Below the pieces are notes generated by a model. It was not told the DNA's origin. It worked only from the letters and a program-made list of their open reading frames with translations, and did not search any database. Both the position numbers and the translations under genes were made by a program. From a bacterium (GTDB lineage Bacteria; Planctomycetota; SZUA-567), in assembly GCA_003245715.1 (NCBI GenBank), contig QKCJ01000031.1, forward strand, positions 62,001-126,000: DNA of 64,000 bases, written 5' to 3'. This document shows positions 18,002-26,767 of this stretch, in pieces (position 1 is the first letter of the stretch; every line of letters starts with the position of its first letter).

Positions 18002-19462
18002 ATGAGCAAAATGCAGGATAATACGATTTCCATAAAAAATGGCTCGGTCTGGGAGGCGGTCAGAGTGGCTCTGCCGCTGATTATCGCCGCTTCCGGACAC
18101 GCCATAAAATTATTCACCGACCGGCTGATGCTCTCGCATTATGATGGTCTGGCGCTGGCGGCGGCGCTCTCCTCTGGCGTTATCGCCTTCACGATGATGA
18201 GCTTCTGGCTTGGCACGGCGATGTATACCAACTCCTTTGTCGCCCAGTATATCGGAGCTGACCGCCCCGAGCGGGTGGGGCCGGCGATCTGGCAGGGGAT
18301 ATTCTTAAGCGTCATCGGCGGGCTGATTGTCGGCAGCGGTTATTTCTGGGGTGAAAACTTCATAACTGCTTTAAATTCTGTATTTACCGATTCTGAGGGG
18401 GCTAAAAAATCGACGGAACTGCTCTCGTATGAGGTCAGCTATTTCCGAATTATCACCGGTACTTCGATATTTTTCATTATTAATGCGGCGGTTCTCTCTT
18501 TCTGGAACGGCCGGGGCAAGACGTGGGTGGTGGCGGGGTTGGAGCTTTTCGGCACGATAGTCAATGTTGTTGCCAACTATGTGCTGATCTTCGGCGATAA
18601 GGGGGTAGAGCTGACTATCGGCGGCGTTACGCATCATCTTCCGGGTATCGGCGACAAGGCATATGGCATAGTCGGGGCGGGTCTTGGTACGGGTATTTCG
18701 GGGTGCTCGGTTTTACTGGTGGCGCTGTTTCTGGTGCTGCGCAAGAATAACCGCGAAAAATATAACACGCTACCGAAAAAACTCTTTGATCCGCAGCTTT
18801 TCTGGCGGCTTATCAAGTTCGGCATGCCAAGCGGAGTGCATTTTATCCTTGATATCGCCTCATTCAGCGTTTTTGTAAATATCTTAAGCGGAATTAATCC
18901 GGTGGTGGCGATGGCAAGTTCTGCGACCTTCTCGGTCAACGCGATTGCCTTTATCCCGATGACGGGGCTTGGAATGACGGCGAGTATCTTTGTCGGGCAA
19001 TGTATCGGCGCGGGGAAGGTCAAGCTGGCCTTAAAGGCGGTACGGAGCTGTCTCTTTATCGTTCTGACTTATATGGCCTTTATGGGAATCATGTTTAATC
19101 TATTCCCGGATACGCTGCTCTCACTCTTCCCGCTACGCGGGGTTGAAGACCCGCAGGCGGTATACGCAGTCGGCAAGACGATGTTCCGGTATATGGCCTG
19201 TTTCCTCTTCCTTGACGGGATGTTTATTCTCTATAATTCGGCGATCAAGGGCGCGGGGGACACCAAGTACAGCATGTGGATGGGGATTACCATTGCCTGG
19301 CTGGTCTTTGCCCTGCCCTGTTATATCTCATACAGGTACTTCCATGTAGAGGTCTGGACGTTGTGGAAGATTTATGTCGGCTACGCGGCTGTAGCGAGTG
19401 CGTTATTCTATATCCGCTACCGCCGGGGAAAATGGCAGCGGATGAAGGTTATTGAGAATTAA
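18002..19462 (+). CDS. MATE-family efflux transporter
   Basis: 486-residue membrane protein with about twelve hydrophobic segments in two homologous halves. The N-terminal VALPLIIAASGHAIKLFTDRLMLSHYDG, the FVAQYIGADRPERVGPAIWQG segment and the second-half FVGQCIGAGKVKLALKAV match the MATE (NorM-type) pattern. Such pumps export cationic drugs or metabolites using Na+ or H+. The first ATG (18002) lies very close to AAGGA; an ATG three codons later has better spacing. It is followed by a strong terminator and is probably transcribed alone. The substrate is unknown. Confidence 0.9.
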   Translation: MSKMQDNTISIKNGSVWEAVRVALPLIIAASGHAIKLFTDRLMLSHYDGLALAAALSSGVIAFTMMSFWLGTAMYTNSFVAQYIGADRPERVGPAIWQGIFLSVIGGLIVGSGYFWGENFITALNSVFTDSEGAKKSTELLSYEVSYFRIITGTSIFFIINAAVLSFWNGRGKTWVVAGLELFGTIVNVVANYVLIFGDKGVELTIGGVTHHLPGIGDKAYGIVGAGLGTGISGCSVLLVALFLVLRKNNREKYNTLPKKLFDPQLFWRLIKFGMPSGVHFILDIASFSVFVNILSGINPVVAMASSATFSVNAIAFIPMTGLGMTASIFVGQCIGAGKVKLALKAVRSCLFIVLTYMAFMGIMFNLFPDTLLSLFPLRGVEDPQAVYAVGKTMFRYMACFLFLDGMFILYNSAIKGAGDTKYSMWMGITIAWLVFALPCYISYRYFHVEVWTLWKIYVGYAAVASALFYIRYRRGKWQRMKVIEN

Positions 19463-19500
19463 GCATTTTTAATCACGCGAACAATAACTTGAATATACAA

Positions 19501-19543
19501 AATAAAGGGCAGTCACTTGAATTGTGAGCTGCCCTTTATTTTC
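19501..19543. terminator. Bidirectional terminator
   Basis: A stem of about 16 bp (AATAAAGGGCAG/CTGCCCTTTATT plus TCAC/GTGA, one bulge) with a 7-nt loop and A/T flanks on both sides. It separates the convergent MATE and permease genes. Confidence 0.92.
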
Positions 19544-19566
19544 AGATTAATTGCAATGCCTGACAT

Positions 19567-21003
19567 TCAGTGACAGCAGCAGGAACCACCGCTGTCTTTT
19601 TTGTCTTCGTCCTTCTTCTCGCCTGAACAGCAATCATTTTTTTCTGATTTTTCATCTTTGCCAGAGCAGCAGTCAGATTTTTCCGTTTTGTCTTCATGAC
19701 CGGAGCAGCAGGAATGGTCATCTTTATTTTCTGTTTCCTTGTCGCCACTGCAGCAGCAGCCTGAAGATTTCTCCGGTTTATGCTCTGAGCAGCAGGAGGA
19801 TTCTTTTACTGGCGGAGTTTTTTCCGAGCAGCTGCCTGAAGACTTTGCCTCTTGGCTCTCACCATGACTGCAGCAGGATGAAGCTGTAGCGTGGCTAACG
19901 ACCGGTGCGCTCTGGCTTTCATGTGAGCAGCAGCTTTCTGCCGGGGCAGGAGCGCCACTGAACCAGCCCTTGATTTTACCGGAAAAGGCGCTGTGAAGCT
20001 GGACAAGTATTAGCGCTACAGCAGCCAGATCAGGCAGCCAGCCGGACGTTTCTGCATGCCGGTGCACCATCTCGGCTGGCGGGACGAAGTTAAAGACCGT
20101 CCAGATATAGTCAAGCAGCACGCCACCCAGAACCGCACCGATAACAATTGCCAGAAGCACCGCAATTGTTGACCTCTTGCCGATCATCTTCCAGAGAACG
20201 GTCAGCGTCGCGGCATTTGTGGCCGGGCCTGAAACGAGAAAGACCAGCGCCGCACCCGGACTTGCGCCAAGGGCGATAAAACCGATTGCCAGCGGAATTG
20301 AGGCAGTAGAACAGACATAAAGCGGGATACCGATAACCAGCATTATCAGCATCGTGCCAAAGCCGCCGCCGAGAAATTCATTGACGATACCGGTGTCAAC
20401 AAGCGCGGAAATTATACCGGCGACCAGAATACCGATTGCCAGAGGTTTGCCGATGTCTTTAGGCAGGCGAACCAGCCCGTAGCGCAGAGCCTTGAGAACG
20501 GCCTGAGGGATGGAAAGTTTCTCATGGGTTGGCCCGTGTTCCGAGCAGCATGAGCCTTCCTCTTTTTTCTCGACAAACTCCTCGACGTCCTTCTCACCGA
20601 AAAAGTTCGCCAGGATGCCGCCGAAAATGCCGATCACAACCGCAAGAAACGCACGGTATAAGGAGAATAATGGGCCGAGCATACTCCACGCCGCCATGAT
20701 CGAATCGACACCGGTTGTCGGCGTAGAGATCAGAAACGACGCCGTAGCGCCCCGCCCCGCCCCGTGCTTGCGCAGAGACGCCGTAACCGGGATAACCCCG
20801 CATGAACAGAGCGGTAAAGGCATACCAAGCAGCGCCGCCTTAACCGTTGATGCCAGACTACCGCCACCGAGATGCCGCTCAACCAGCTCCGGCGTGATAA
20901 ATATTGACAAGATCCCCGCAACCAGATAACCCAGAAGAAGATACGGCGCCATCAATCCCAGCGTATTCCAGATGGAGGTTAAAAATGATATGATAAAGTC
21001 CAT
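19567..21003 (-). CDS. SO_0444/YraQ-type metal permease with cysteine-rich tail
   Basis: 478-residue permease. The membrane part (residues 1 to about 350) carries two homologous blocks: MPLPLCSCGVIPVTASLRK with FLISTPTTGVDS, and VCSTASIPLAIGFIALG with FLVSGPATNAATL. This is typical of the SO_0444-type Cu/Zn efflux branch of the UPF0718/ArsP superfamily. A cytoplasmic loop holds SCCSEHG. The last 120 residues are a hydrophilic tail with about nine repeated cysteine motifs (CCSH, CCSG, CCCSG, CCCH) between Lys/Glu/Ser spacers, almost certainly a thiol metal-binding region. Copper, zinc or arsenite export is the best guess; the metal is not determinable. It lies near an HtrA protease and SelD genes. 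Confidence 0.85.
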   Translation of the reverse strand: MDFIISFLTSIWNTLGLMAPYLLLGYLVAGILSIFITPELVERHLGGGSLASTVKAALLGMPLPLCSCGVIPVTASLRKHGAGRGATASFLISTPTTGVDSIMAAWSMLGPLFSLYRAFLAVVIGIFGGILANFFGEKDVEEFVEKKEEGSCCSEHGPTHEKLSIPQAVLKALRYGLVRLPKDIGKPLAIGILVAGIISALVDTGIVNEFLGGGFGTMLIMLVIGIPLYVCSTASIPLAIGFIALGASPGAALVFLVSGPATNAATLTVLWKMIGKRSTIAVLLAIVIGAVLGGVLLDYIWTVFNFVPPAEMVHRHAETSGWLPDLAAVALILVQLHSAFSGKIKGWFSGAPAPAESCCSHESQSAPVVSHATASSCCSHGESQEAKSSGSCSEKTPPVKESSCCSEHKPEKSSGCCCSGDKETENKDDHSCCSGHEDKTEKSDCCSGKDEKSEKNDCCSGEKKDEDKKDSGGSCCCH

Positions 21004-21099
21004 GATAACTCCTGACTCTTTAAAAGGTTAAAATATACTCTGACGGTATTTACTGTCGTTTTGAGCATAAAATCACTCAAAACTGGTATCATTTATATT

Positions 21100-22308
21100 T
21101 TACTCGGCGGTGAAAAAAATATCAAGGAAAGAAATTCCGCGCTGGACGGTTAGGGTAATTGTGTCACCGGCGGAGAGGTTGGCAAAGTACTGTCCGACTC
21201 TGGCAATGGCGCTGATACTGACCGGCATTGAACCGATTTCAGTGATAAAATCCCCAGCCTTGAGTCCGGCGATATCAGCGGCGGAATTGTTGATTACGGC
21301 GCCGATTTTCGGGTATTTGTCGCCTGATTCGGGTCGAGCTAAAGTGAAAGCCTGTTTCCACGGGCGCAGGGCTGGCAGCGGGAAATTGAGCCGACGCTTC
21401 TGGCCGACATTTTCGACCTCGGCATGAAGTGAGTTTCCGGCCGGGTATAAGCCCTGAATACTGTTAAAACGCGCAACTGTCGGAATGTGGTAATCCATGA
21501 AACTGATGACGGTATCACCTGCCTTAAAACCTGCGTGCGCGGCGGGACTGTTTGGAGCGACAGACTTTACGCTCACCCCCGCCTGCTGCGCGCCGCCGGA
21601 ATCAGTGATTTTATCCTCAAGCTCAAGTCCGGTCAGGCGGCCGTGGAAGACATTTCCGCCTGCGGCGTTGCGCAGATAAGGCAGCCAGAGCTTGATCTGG
21701 TTGATGCCGATTGCGTAGCCGACACCGGTGTTACTCTTCATGCCCATGCGGGTCTGGGTCATGCCGTTGATGCCGATAAGCTCACCGGCGTCATTAATAA
21801 GAGGGCCGCCGGAGTTGCCGGGGTTGATTGCCGCGTCTACGACTATCGCGTCGGTATAGCTGCGGCGGAACTGGTGCAGGGCAGAGATAACGCCTTTACT
21901 GACACTCGGGCGGCGGTCATCAGCGCCTAGTGATAACGGATTGCCAAGGGCGTAGCAGCTCTGGCCGATCTGCAGTTTGTCGGAGTCGCCGAGTTTGTAG
22001 GGGGTAAGCCCTTTTGCGCCATTAATCCGCAGCAGCGCGAGATCCCCCTGCCGGTCACGCCCGACGACCTCGGCAGAAAAAGTCCGCCCGTCACTGAGAG
22101 CCACGCCAAAGGTCTCGCCTTGCGCGACAACGTGGTTGTTGGTGATGATAAAACCGTCTTCAGAAATTATCGCGCCACTGCCGCCGGAGATAAAGACAAA
22201 GGGCTTCATCGCCTGGGCAATCAGCGGAATCTCACCAGCAAAAACATAGCCCGCAAGTAAAACAAACGCGAATATCATGTGTTGTGCAATCGTAGGAAAA
22301 AAACGCAC
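21100..22308 (-). CDS. HtrA/DegP-like serine protease with PDZ domains
   Basis: 402 residues with an N-terminal signal peptide (hydrophobic stretch ending GYVFAG), so it acts in the periplasm or is membrane-tethered. The trypsin-like catalytic triad is H59 (TNNHVV), D89 (QGDLALL) and S166 (NPGNSGGPL). Two PDZ-like regions follow, around 220-300 and 310-400, giving the DegP/DegQ layout. It starts with GTG, preceded by AGGAG. The protease is expected to degrade or refold damaged envelope proteins. It is divergent from the selD fusion gene and co-oriented with the metal permease, about 100 bp apart without a terminator between, so joint expression is possible. Confidence 0.92.
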   Translation of the reverse strand: MRFFPTIAQHMIFAFVLLAGYVFAGEIPLIAQAMKPFVFISGGSGAIISEDGFIITNNHVVAQGETFGVALSDGRTFSAEVVGRDRQGDLALLRINGAKGLTPYKLGDSDKLQIGQSCYALGNPLSLGADDRRPSVSKGVISALHQFRRSYTDAIVVDAAINPGNSGGPLINDAGELIGINGMTQTRMGMKSNTGVGYAIGINQIKLWLPYLRNAAGGNVFHGRLTGLELEDKITDSGGAQQAGVSVKSVAPNSPAAHAGFKAGDTVISFMDYHIPTVARFNSIQGLYPAGNSLHAEVENVGQKRRLNFPLPALRPWKQAFTLARPESGDKYPKIGAVINNSAADIAGLKAGDFITEIGSMPVSISAIARVGQYFANLSAGDTITLTVQRGISFLDIFFTAE

Positions 22309-22551
22309 CTGAGCTCCTGTTTTTTTATTTTTATATTGCCACTACGCCAAATCAGACTTTCAATTTCTGCCGTAAATAATAAGCAAACGCGGCAAAAGCG
22401 CAAGTAAAACTATACACACGAAGGAAATATTGTAGCAGCCTGACATACAGCTCTGGAAAATATTGAAGAAATATTCGGCTAACGTTTTTTCAACTTGCAC
22501 CGGATACGGGAAATTATGATAATAAGCTCTAACAACGATTAAGGGGTAATA

Positions 22552-24309
22552 ATGACACCAGAGCAAGCAGCAAAACGCAAACGAATCATGCAACGATCCA
22601 TCTCCCTCGGGCATTGTGTCTGTGATCCGCAAAAGCCCTGCCCCTGCCCTTTATTTAAAGAGAAGAATATCTGCGAGTGCGCCGGCGAGAGATTGCCGGT
22701 CTCTGAGGGGCCGGTGCGCCTTACGGAGCATGTGCGCGCGGCCGGGTGTGCTTCAAAGATCGGACGCAAGGAACTGGCGGAGGCTTTGGCGGGCTTGCCG
22801 GATATTGATGATCCGCGGGTAGTTGTCGGCCGGAGTGCCGGGGATGATGCGGGGATTATCATGCTCACGGAGGACACGGCGACGGTTTTGACGGTTGATG
22901 TCTTTGCGCCGTCTGTTGATGACCCGTACACCTTCGGGCAGATTGCGGCGGCCAACAGTCTCAGTGATATTTATGCGATGGGAGCGAAGGCCGAGTCGGC
23001 GCTCTCGATTGTCGGCTTTCCGATCCATACGCTTGCGCCGGAGGTGATGCGCAAGATTCTGCGTGGCGGCATCGACAAGATGGCTGAGGCGGGGGTAAGC
23101 GTTATCGGCGGGCATAGCATTAATGATGAAGAGATCAAGTGCGGCTTTGCGGTGCTTGGTACGGCGGGCGCGGGCAAGTTCATGCAGCACGCGGGGGCGG
23201 AAGTTGGCGATGTGATAATTCTGACCAAGCCGCTTGGCAATGGCATCACCGCCTTTGCCGCGCAGATGGGGTGGGCATCCCGGCATGAGCAGGACGAGAT
23301 CGCCGCGGCGATGATTCATCTAAACAAGACTGAAGGCGAGCTGATGCAGAAATACGGTGCTACGGCGGCTACCGACATTACCGGCTTCTCGCTGCTTGGG
23401 CATCTGGCGAATATCGTCAGCAAATCCGGTATTGAGGCCACGCTAGATTTTGATGAGCTGCCATTATTCTCGCAGGTACTCTCCTATGCGGCGTGTGACG
23501 CGTTTCCGGGGGCGGTGGAGCGTAACCGCGAGTCGGTTGACGCGGCGCTGCTTGACTTTGGCGGCCTGCCTGAGCGATTGCAGAATATTCTCTTTGGCCC
23601 GGAAACCAGCGGCGGGCTTCTGGTCTTCCTGCCTGAAGATAAAGCGGAAAGCTATATTCATGACCTGCGCAGGAGCGGTAATGCGTGGGTGAAGAAGATC
23701 GGCTCGGTGACCGGCAGTAATGAAGCGGGACTGATAAAGATTTCTGGCGGTGCGGGGATTGATCTTGACGGGCTTTATGCAAAGGCGGATTTCAGAAACA
23801 CCGCTGCAGATGAAATAGATGATGTACAGGAGCTGTCTTCGGAATGTTGCTGTAACGGAAATAATGGGAGCATTGACAAAATTTCTGAGAACGGCGCGGC
23901 TTATGAGACCAGCACCGGGGGAAATTCCTGTTGCTGCAGTGACGGCGGAGCGGAAAAAAATAATAAAAATCCGCAGAATGCTTCAGCCTGCTGCAGTGGT
24001 GCAATTGATCCAGTAAAAAGCGTTAGCGGATTGGTCAAAGCTGCTGCCGCATCAGAATTTGGCGCATATATGGCGGCGGTAAACAACCCAGGCGCACTTG
24101 ATATAAAAAATAAAAAACTTATCGCCCTGGCTTTGTCGGTATCGCACAAATGCGAAGAGTGTGTTATTATTAATACAGAGGCTGCACAAAAGGCCGGAGC
24201 AAGTGCGCTGGAAATTTCAGAAGCGGTGGCGCTGGGAATTTCCTTTGGCGGGGCATCAGCGAACATGTTCTACCAGACACTTTTAAAACGCCGCAATCAG
24301 CCGCAATAA
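22552..24309 (+). CDS. selD: Selenide, water dikinase (SelD) fused to an AhpD/CMD domain
   Basis: 585 residues in four parts. Residues 15-46 hold six cysteines in CxC pairs (C22, C24, C30, C32, C41, C43). The SelD core spans about 55-400: RLTEHVRAAGC66ASK69 keeps the essential Cys and Lys, though the second Cys of the usual GCGCK is serine; GRSAGDDAG, VDVFAPSVDDPYTFGQIAA and VIGGHS follow. Residues 430-483 are a linker with three vicinal-cysteine clusters (C432-434, C460-462, C480-481). The last 100 residues are a carboxymuconolactone decarboxylase/AhpD-like domain with a CEEC (C534, C537) redox pair. SelD makes selenophosphate from selenide and ATP for selenocysteine or selenouridine. The added domains suggest thiol redox or substrate capture. 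AAGGGG precedes the ATG. No selA or selB is in the window. Confidence 0.9.
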   Translation: MTPEQAAKRKRIMQRSISLGHCVCDPQKPCPCPLFKEKNICECAGERLPVSEGPVRLTEHVRAAGCASKIGRKELAEALAGLPDIDDPRVVVGRSAGDDAGIIMLTEDTATVLTVDVFAPSVDDPYTFGQIAAANSLSDIYAMGAKAESALSIVGFPIHTLAPEVMRKILRGGIDKMAEAGVSVIGGHSINDEEIKCGFAVLGTAGAGKFMQHAGAEVGDVIILTKPLGNGITAFAAQMGWASRHEQDEIAAAMIHLNKTEGELMQKYGATAATDITGFSLLGHLANIVSKSGIEATLDFDELPLFSQVLSYAACDAFPGAVERNRESVDAALLDFGGLPERLQNILFGPETSGGLLVFLPEDKAESYIHDLRRSGNAWVKKIGSVTGSNEAGLIKISGGAGIDLDGLYAKADFRNTAADEIDDVQELSSECCCNGNNGSIDKISENGAAYETSTGGNSCCCSDGGAEKNNKNPQNASACCSGAIDPVKSVSGLVKAAAASEFGAYMAAVNNPGALDIKNKKLIALALSVSHKCEECVIINTEAAQKAGASALEISEAVALGISFGGASANMFYQTLLKRRNQPQ

Positions 24310-24332
24310 CCCCCTGCTTAGAAAGGGATATC

Positions 24333-25658
24333 ATGCGTAAAACATTCGTTCTTGACACCAACGTTCTCCTGCACAACCCGGAATCGTTCCACCAGTTTGA
24401 GGAAAATATCATCGTACTGCCGATGGCGGTTATTGAGGAACTGGACAAGTTCAAGACCCATAATGACGAATTGGGCAGAAATGCGCGGCACGTTATCAGG
24501 GAGCTGGATAAACTGCGCCTGCGTGGCAGCCTGCGTTCGGGAGTGGATATGGATAACGGCGGCACCCTGCGCATCATGGTCGGTAAAGACCTCGTTGAGG
24601 AAACAGGGCTGACCAGAAAATACGCTGATAACCGGATTATCGGTGTTGCCTACCACCTGCACCGCCAGCTTAAAAAGAGTGACCCGAACGCAGTGGTAAT
24701 CTTTGTTTCAAAAGACATTAACTGCCGTCTTAAAGCAAGCGCCCTTGGCCTTGAAGTGCAGGACCTCGAGGGGCAGAAGGTCAGCTTTGACGATCTGTAT
24801 TCGGGGCTCAAGACGATCCATGTCGCGCCTAATATTGTTGATAAATTCTACGAGGAGCATCACGCGCCAATTGAGGAGGAGCTGTATCCCAACCAGTTTG
24901 TCCTCCTGCAGGACGCGGCAAATGAAAAGCACTCGGCAATCGGCAAGCATGACGGACATGGCAAGGTGGGGATGCTCTCGCCGGCTTCGGAGCATTGCTA
25001 TAATATCAAGCCGCGCAGCAAAGAACAGCGCATGGCCCTTGAACTGCTGCTCAGCACCAATGTGCAGATTGTGACGCTTGTGGGTAAGGCGGGTACGGGT
25101 AAGACGCTGCTGGCACTGGCGGCCGCCCTTGAGATGGTGTTTACCAACAACCTTTATGACAAAATCCTAGTAACGCGCCCGATTATTCCGATGGGTAAGG
25201 ATATCGGCTATCTGCCGGGAACAAAAGACAACAAGCTCGCACACTGGATGCAGCCGATCTTTGACAACCTGACCTACCTGATGAGCGGAGGGCATGACGA
25301 CCCGGACACTATCGGCGCGCACAAGCGGGTAGAACAGCTCATTGATGAGGGGGATATCGAACTTGAGGCGCTGACCTATATCCGCGGCCGGTCGATCCCG
25401 AAACAGTATATTATTGTCGATGAAGCGCAGAACCTGACACCGCATGAAGTCAAGACAATCATCAGCCGCGCCGGTGAGGGGACGAAGATGGTGCTGACCG
25501 GTGACCCGCAGCAGATTGACAACCCGTATCTGGACGCGGAAAGTAACGGGCTGAGCTACGCGGTAGAGCGTCTAAAGGAAAGCTCATTGCACGGACACGT
25601 GACCCTCCACCGCAGCGAGCGCAGTTCTCTTTCGGCGGTTGCGGCGGAATTACTCTGA
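24333..25658 (+). CDS. PIN-PhoH family ATPase/RNase
   Basis: 441 residues. Residues 1-140 are a PIN domain (FVLDTNVLLHNPESF with the first catalytic Asp, VIEELDKFK and later acidic residues including DNRIIG). The PhoH ATPase domain follows: Walker A GKAGTGKT near 250-257, KDIGYLPGTKDNKLAHW, and Walker B YIIVDEAQNLTP, ending with the VLTGDPQQIDNPYLD motif. This is the YlaK/PhoH2 architecture, proposed to act as an RNA helicase/nuclease. AAAGGG precedes the ATG. The gene lies 23 bp after selD and could be co-transcribed with it. A separate promoter serves the next gene. Confidence 0.93.
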   Translation: MRKTFVLDTNVLLHNPESFHQFEENIIVLPMAVIEELDKFKTHNDELGRNARHVIRELDKLRLRGSLRSGVDMDNGGTLRIMVGKDLVEETGLTRKYADNRIIGVAYHLHRQLKKSDPNAVVIFVSKDINCRLKASALGLEVQDLEGQKVSFDDLYSGLKTIHVAPNIVDKFYEEHHAPIEEELYPNQFVLLQDAANEKHSAIGKHDGHGKVGMLSPASEHCYNIKPRSKEQRMALELLLSTNVQIVTLVGKAGTGKTLLALAAALEMVFTNNLYDKILVTRPIIPMGKDIGYLPGTKDNKLAHWMQPIFDNLTYLMSGGHDDPDTIGAHKRVEQLIDEGDIELEALTYIRGRSIPKQYIIVDEAQNLTPHEVKTIISRAGEGTKMVLTGDPQQIDNPYLDAESNGLSYAVERLKESSLHGHVTLHRSERSSLSAVAAELL

Positions 25659-25664
25659 TTTATC

Positions 25665-25693
25665 TTGACAATCCGGGTAAAATAAATTGTAAT
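25665..25693 (+). promoter_or_regulatory. Sigma-70-type promoter for the CheY-like gene
   Basis: A consensus TTGACA (25665-25670), a 17-bp spacer and TGTAAT (25688-25693, five of six to TATAAT) lie between the phoH stop and the receiver gene. The leader would be about 25 nt with GGAG ahead of the ATG. Confidence 0.75.
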
Positions 25694-25725
25694 TACTAAA
25701 GCAGAGGATAATTACGGAGTTTTAT

Positions 25726-26115
25726 ATGGCCCGGATAATAGTTGCCGAAGACGAGCCGATGCTCAGGCAGATAATGAAAACGAGCCTTGAGGGTGAAGGG
25801 CATTTTGTCATTACAGTCAGTAATGGTCGGCTGGCGGAAGAAGTCATTATTGATAACCAGGACTTTGACCTGCTTATCAGTGACATTATAATGCCTGAGC
25901 TTGACGGCAGGGAACTGGTTACTAAAATACGTAAACAGGACCATATCAAAGATCTGCCGGTAATTCTTATTTCAGGCTTTGTCCCGTTTAATGACATTGT
26001 TGAAATCCTCAAGCTTGGCACTACTAGATTCCTGCCCAAGCCAATAAAGAACCGGGATCTGATTGATACCGTCAACAACTGCCTGGAAGAACAGGCGGAC
26101 AAACAGAAAAAATGA
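25726..26115 (+). CDS. Single-domain response regulator (CheY-like)
   Basis: 129 residues, a receiver domain only. The acidic pocket (E8, D9, E10), phosphoacceptor D53 in ISDIIMPELDG, S83 (ILISG) and K105 (FLPKPI) are all present, so it should be phosphorylatable. There is no output domain and no histidine kinase nearby, so its partner kinase is elsewhere. A good promoter lies upstream. A PPC/DUF296 gene follows after 22 bases, suggesting a two-gene operon. Confidence 0.92.
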   Translation: MARIIVAEDEPMLRQIMKTSLEGEGHFVITVSNGRLAEEVIIDNQDFDLLISDIIMPELDGRELVTKIRKQDHIKDLPVILISGFVPFNDIVEILKLGTTRFLPKPIKNRDLIDTVNNCLEEQADKQKK

Positions 26116-26137
26116 ATTTGAAACTGAAGGAGAGTTT

Positions 26138-26671
26138 ATGAAATATACAGAGGGCGAGATCGGCAGAGTTTTTGTTCTGCAGTTTGAAGAAGGCGACGAC
26201 CTTGTCAAATGCACTGAGGACTTTGCCGCAGACAACGGCATCGCAACCGGCTACCTTAATTTCACCGGTATGCTTGGTAAGGGATCGCTCAAAGCCGGTA
26301 TCGGCGCGGCAGACAGTGACAAGATCAGTATCGACGCCACTTATGAAGGTTCCGCGATCGGCCTGCTGGCGGTTAACGGTGAAGGCAAACCGACCCTGCA
26401 CCTTAATGGCGTGCTGGGACACGGCAGCAAGGTTGTCGGCGGTTATATGAGCGAGAGCGTGACAGTCAGCAAGGGCGGGCAGGCGATTCTTTATGAAATC
26501 ACCGGCGCCAGCTGCACCCAGTCGCAGGATGACACGACCGGCCGTACCGCGCTTCTGGCAAAGCCGCAGGAAACAAAGAAAGAAAGCGCAACCAGCGACC
26601 GTTTCAGCGCCAGAAAAGTCAATGACACCAACTCACAGATACTGCATCTCTTCAACTGCAGCATTAACTAA
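26138..26671 (+). CDS. PPC (DUF296) domain protein
   Basis: 177 residues. Residues 1-130 match the PPC/DUF296 fold: a GRVFVLQFEEGDDLVKC start, a GYLNFTGMLGKGSLK strand region and KPTLHLNGVLGHGSKVVGGY, where many members have a metal-binding His cluster; here one His (LHLNG) and a second (GHGS) remain. Bacterial PPC proteins are small trimeric proteins, some likely DNA-binding in plants, with unclear bacterial function. A polar tail of about 40 residues follows. I chose the ATG at 26138 with AAGGAG; the frame extends further upstream only by overlapping the receiver gene. A terminator follows. Confidence 0.8.
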   Translation: MKYTEGEIGRVFVLQFEEGDDLVKCTEDFAADNGIATGYLNFTGMLGKGSLKAGIGAADSDKISIDATYEGSAIGLLAVNGEGKPTLHLNGVLGHGSKVVGGYMSESVTVSKGGQAILYEITGASCTQSQDDTTGRTALLAKPQETKKESATSDRFSARKVNDTNSQILHLFNCSIN

Positions 26672-26709
26672 GGCTGTTTTAAAAAACGCGACGATAACTA
26701 TTTCAACTT

Positions 26710-26742
26710 AAAACCTGCCTGTTAAACGGCAGGTTTTATTTT
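26710..26742. terminator. Bidirectional terminator between convergent genes
   Basis: Perfect 10-bp stem AAAACCTGCC/GGCAGGTTTT with an 8-nt loop and T-rich flank. It serves the DUF296 gene on the plus strand and lpxK on the minus strand. Confidence 0.9.
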
Positions 26743-26767
26743 TGGCAAAAGAGGACTTCAAGCCATT

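Noticed and set aside
22552-24309. In-frame UGA selenocysteine in selD
   Set aside because: The catalytic position is a normal cysteine codon (C66) and the frame has no internal stop.
24333-25658. Classical phosphate-starvation PhoH
   Set aside because: The N-terminal PIN domain shows it is the PIN-PhoH (YlaK/PhoH2) type, not plain PhoH, so a phosphate role should not be assumed.
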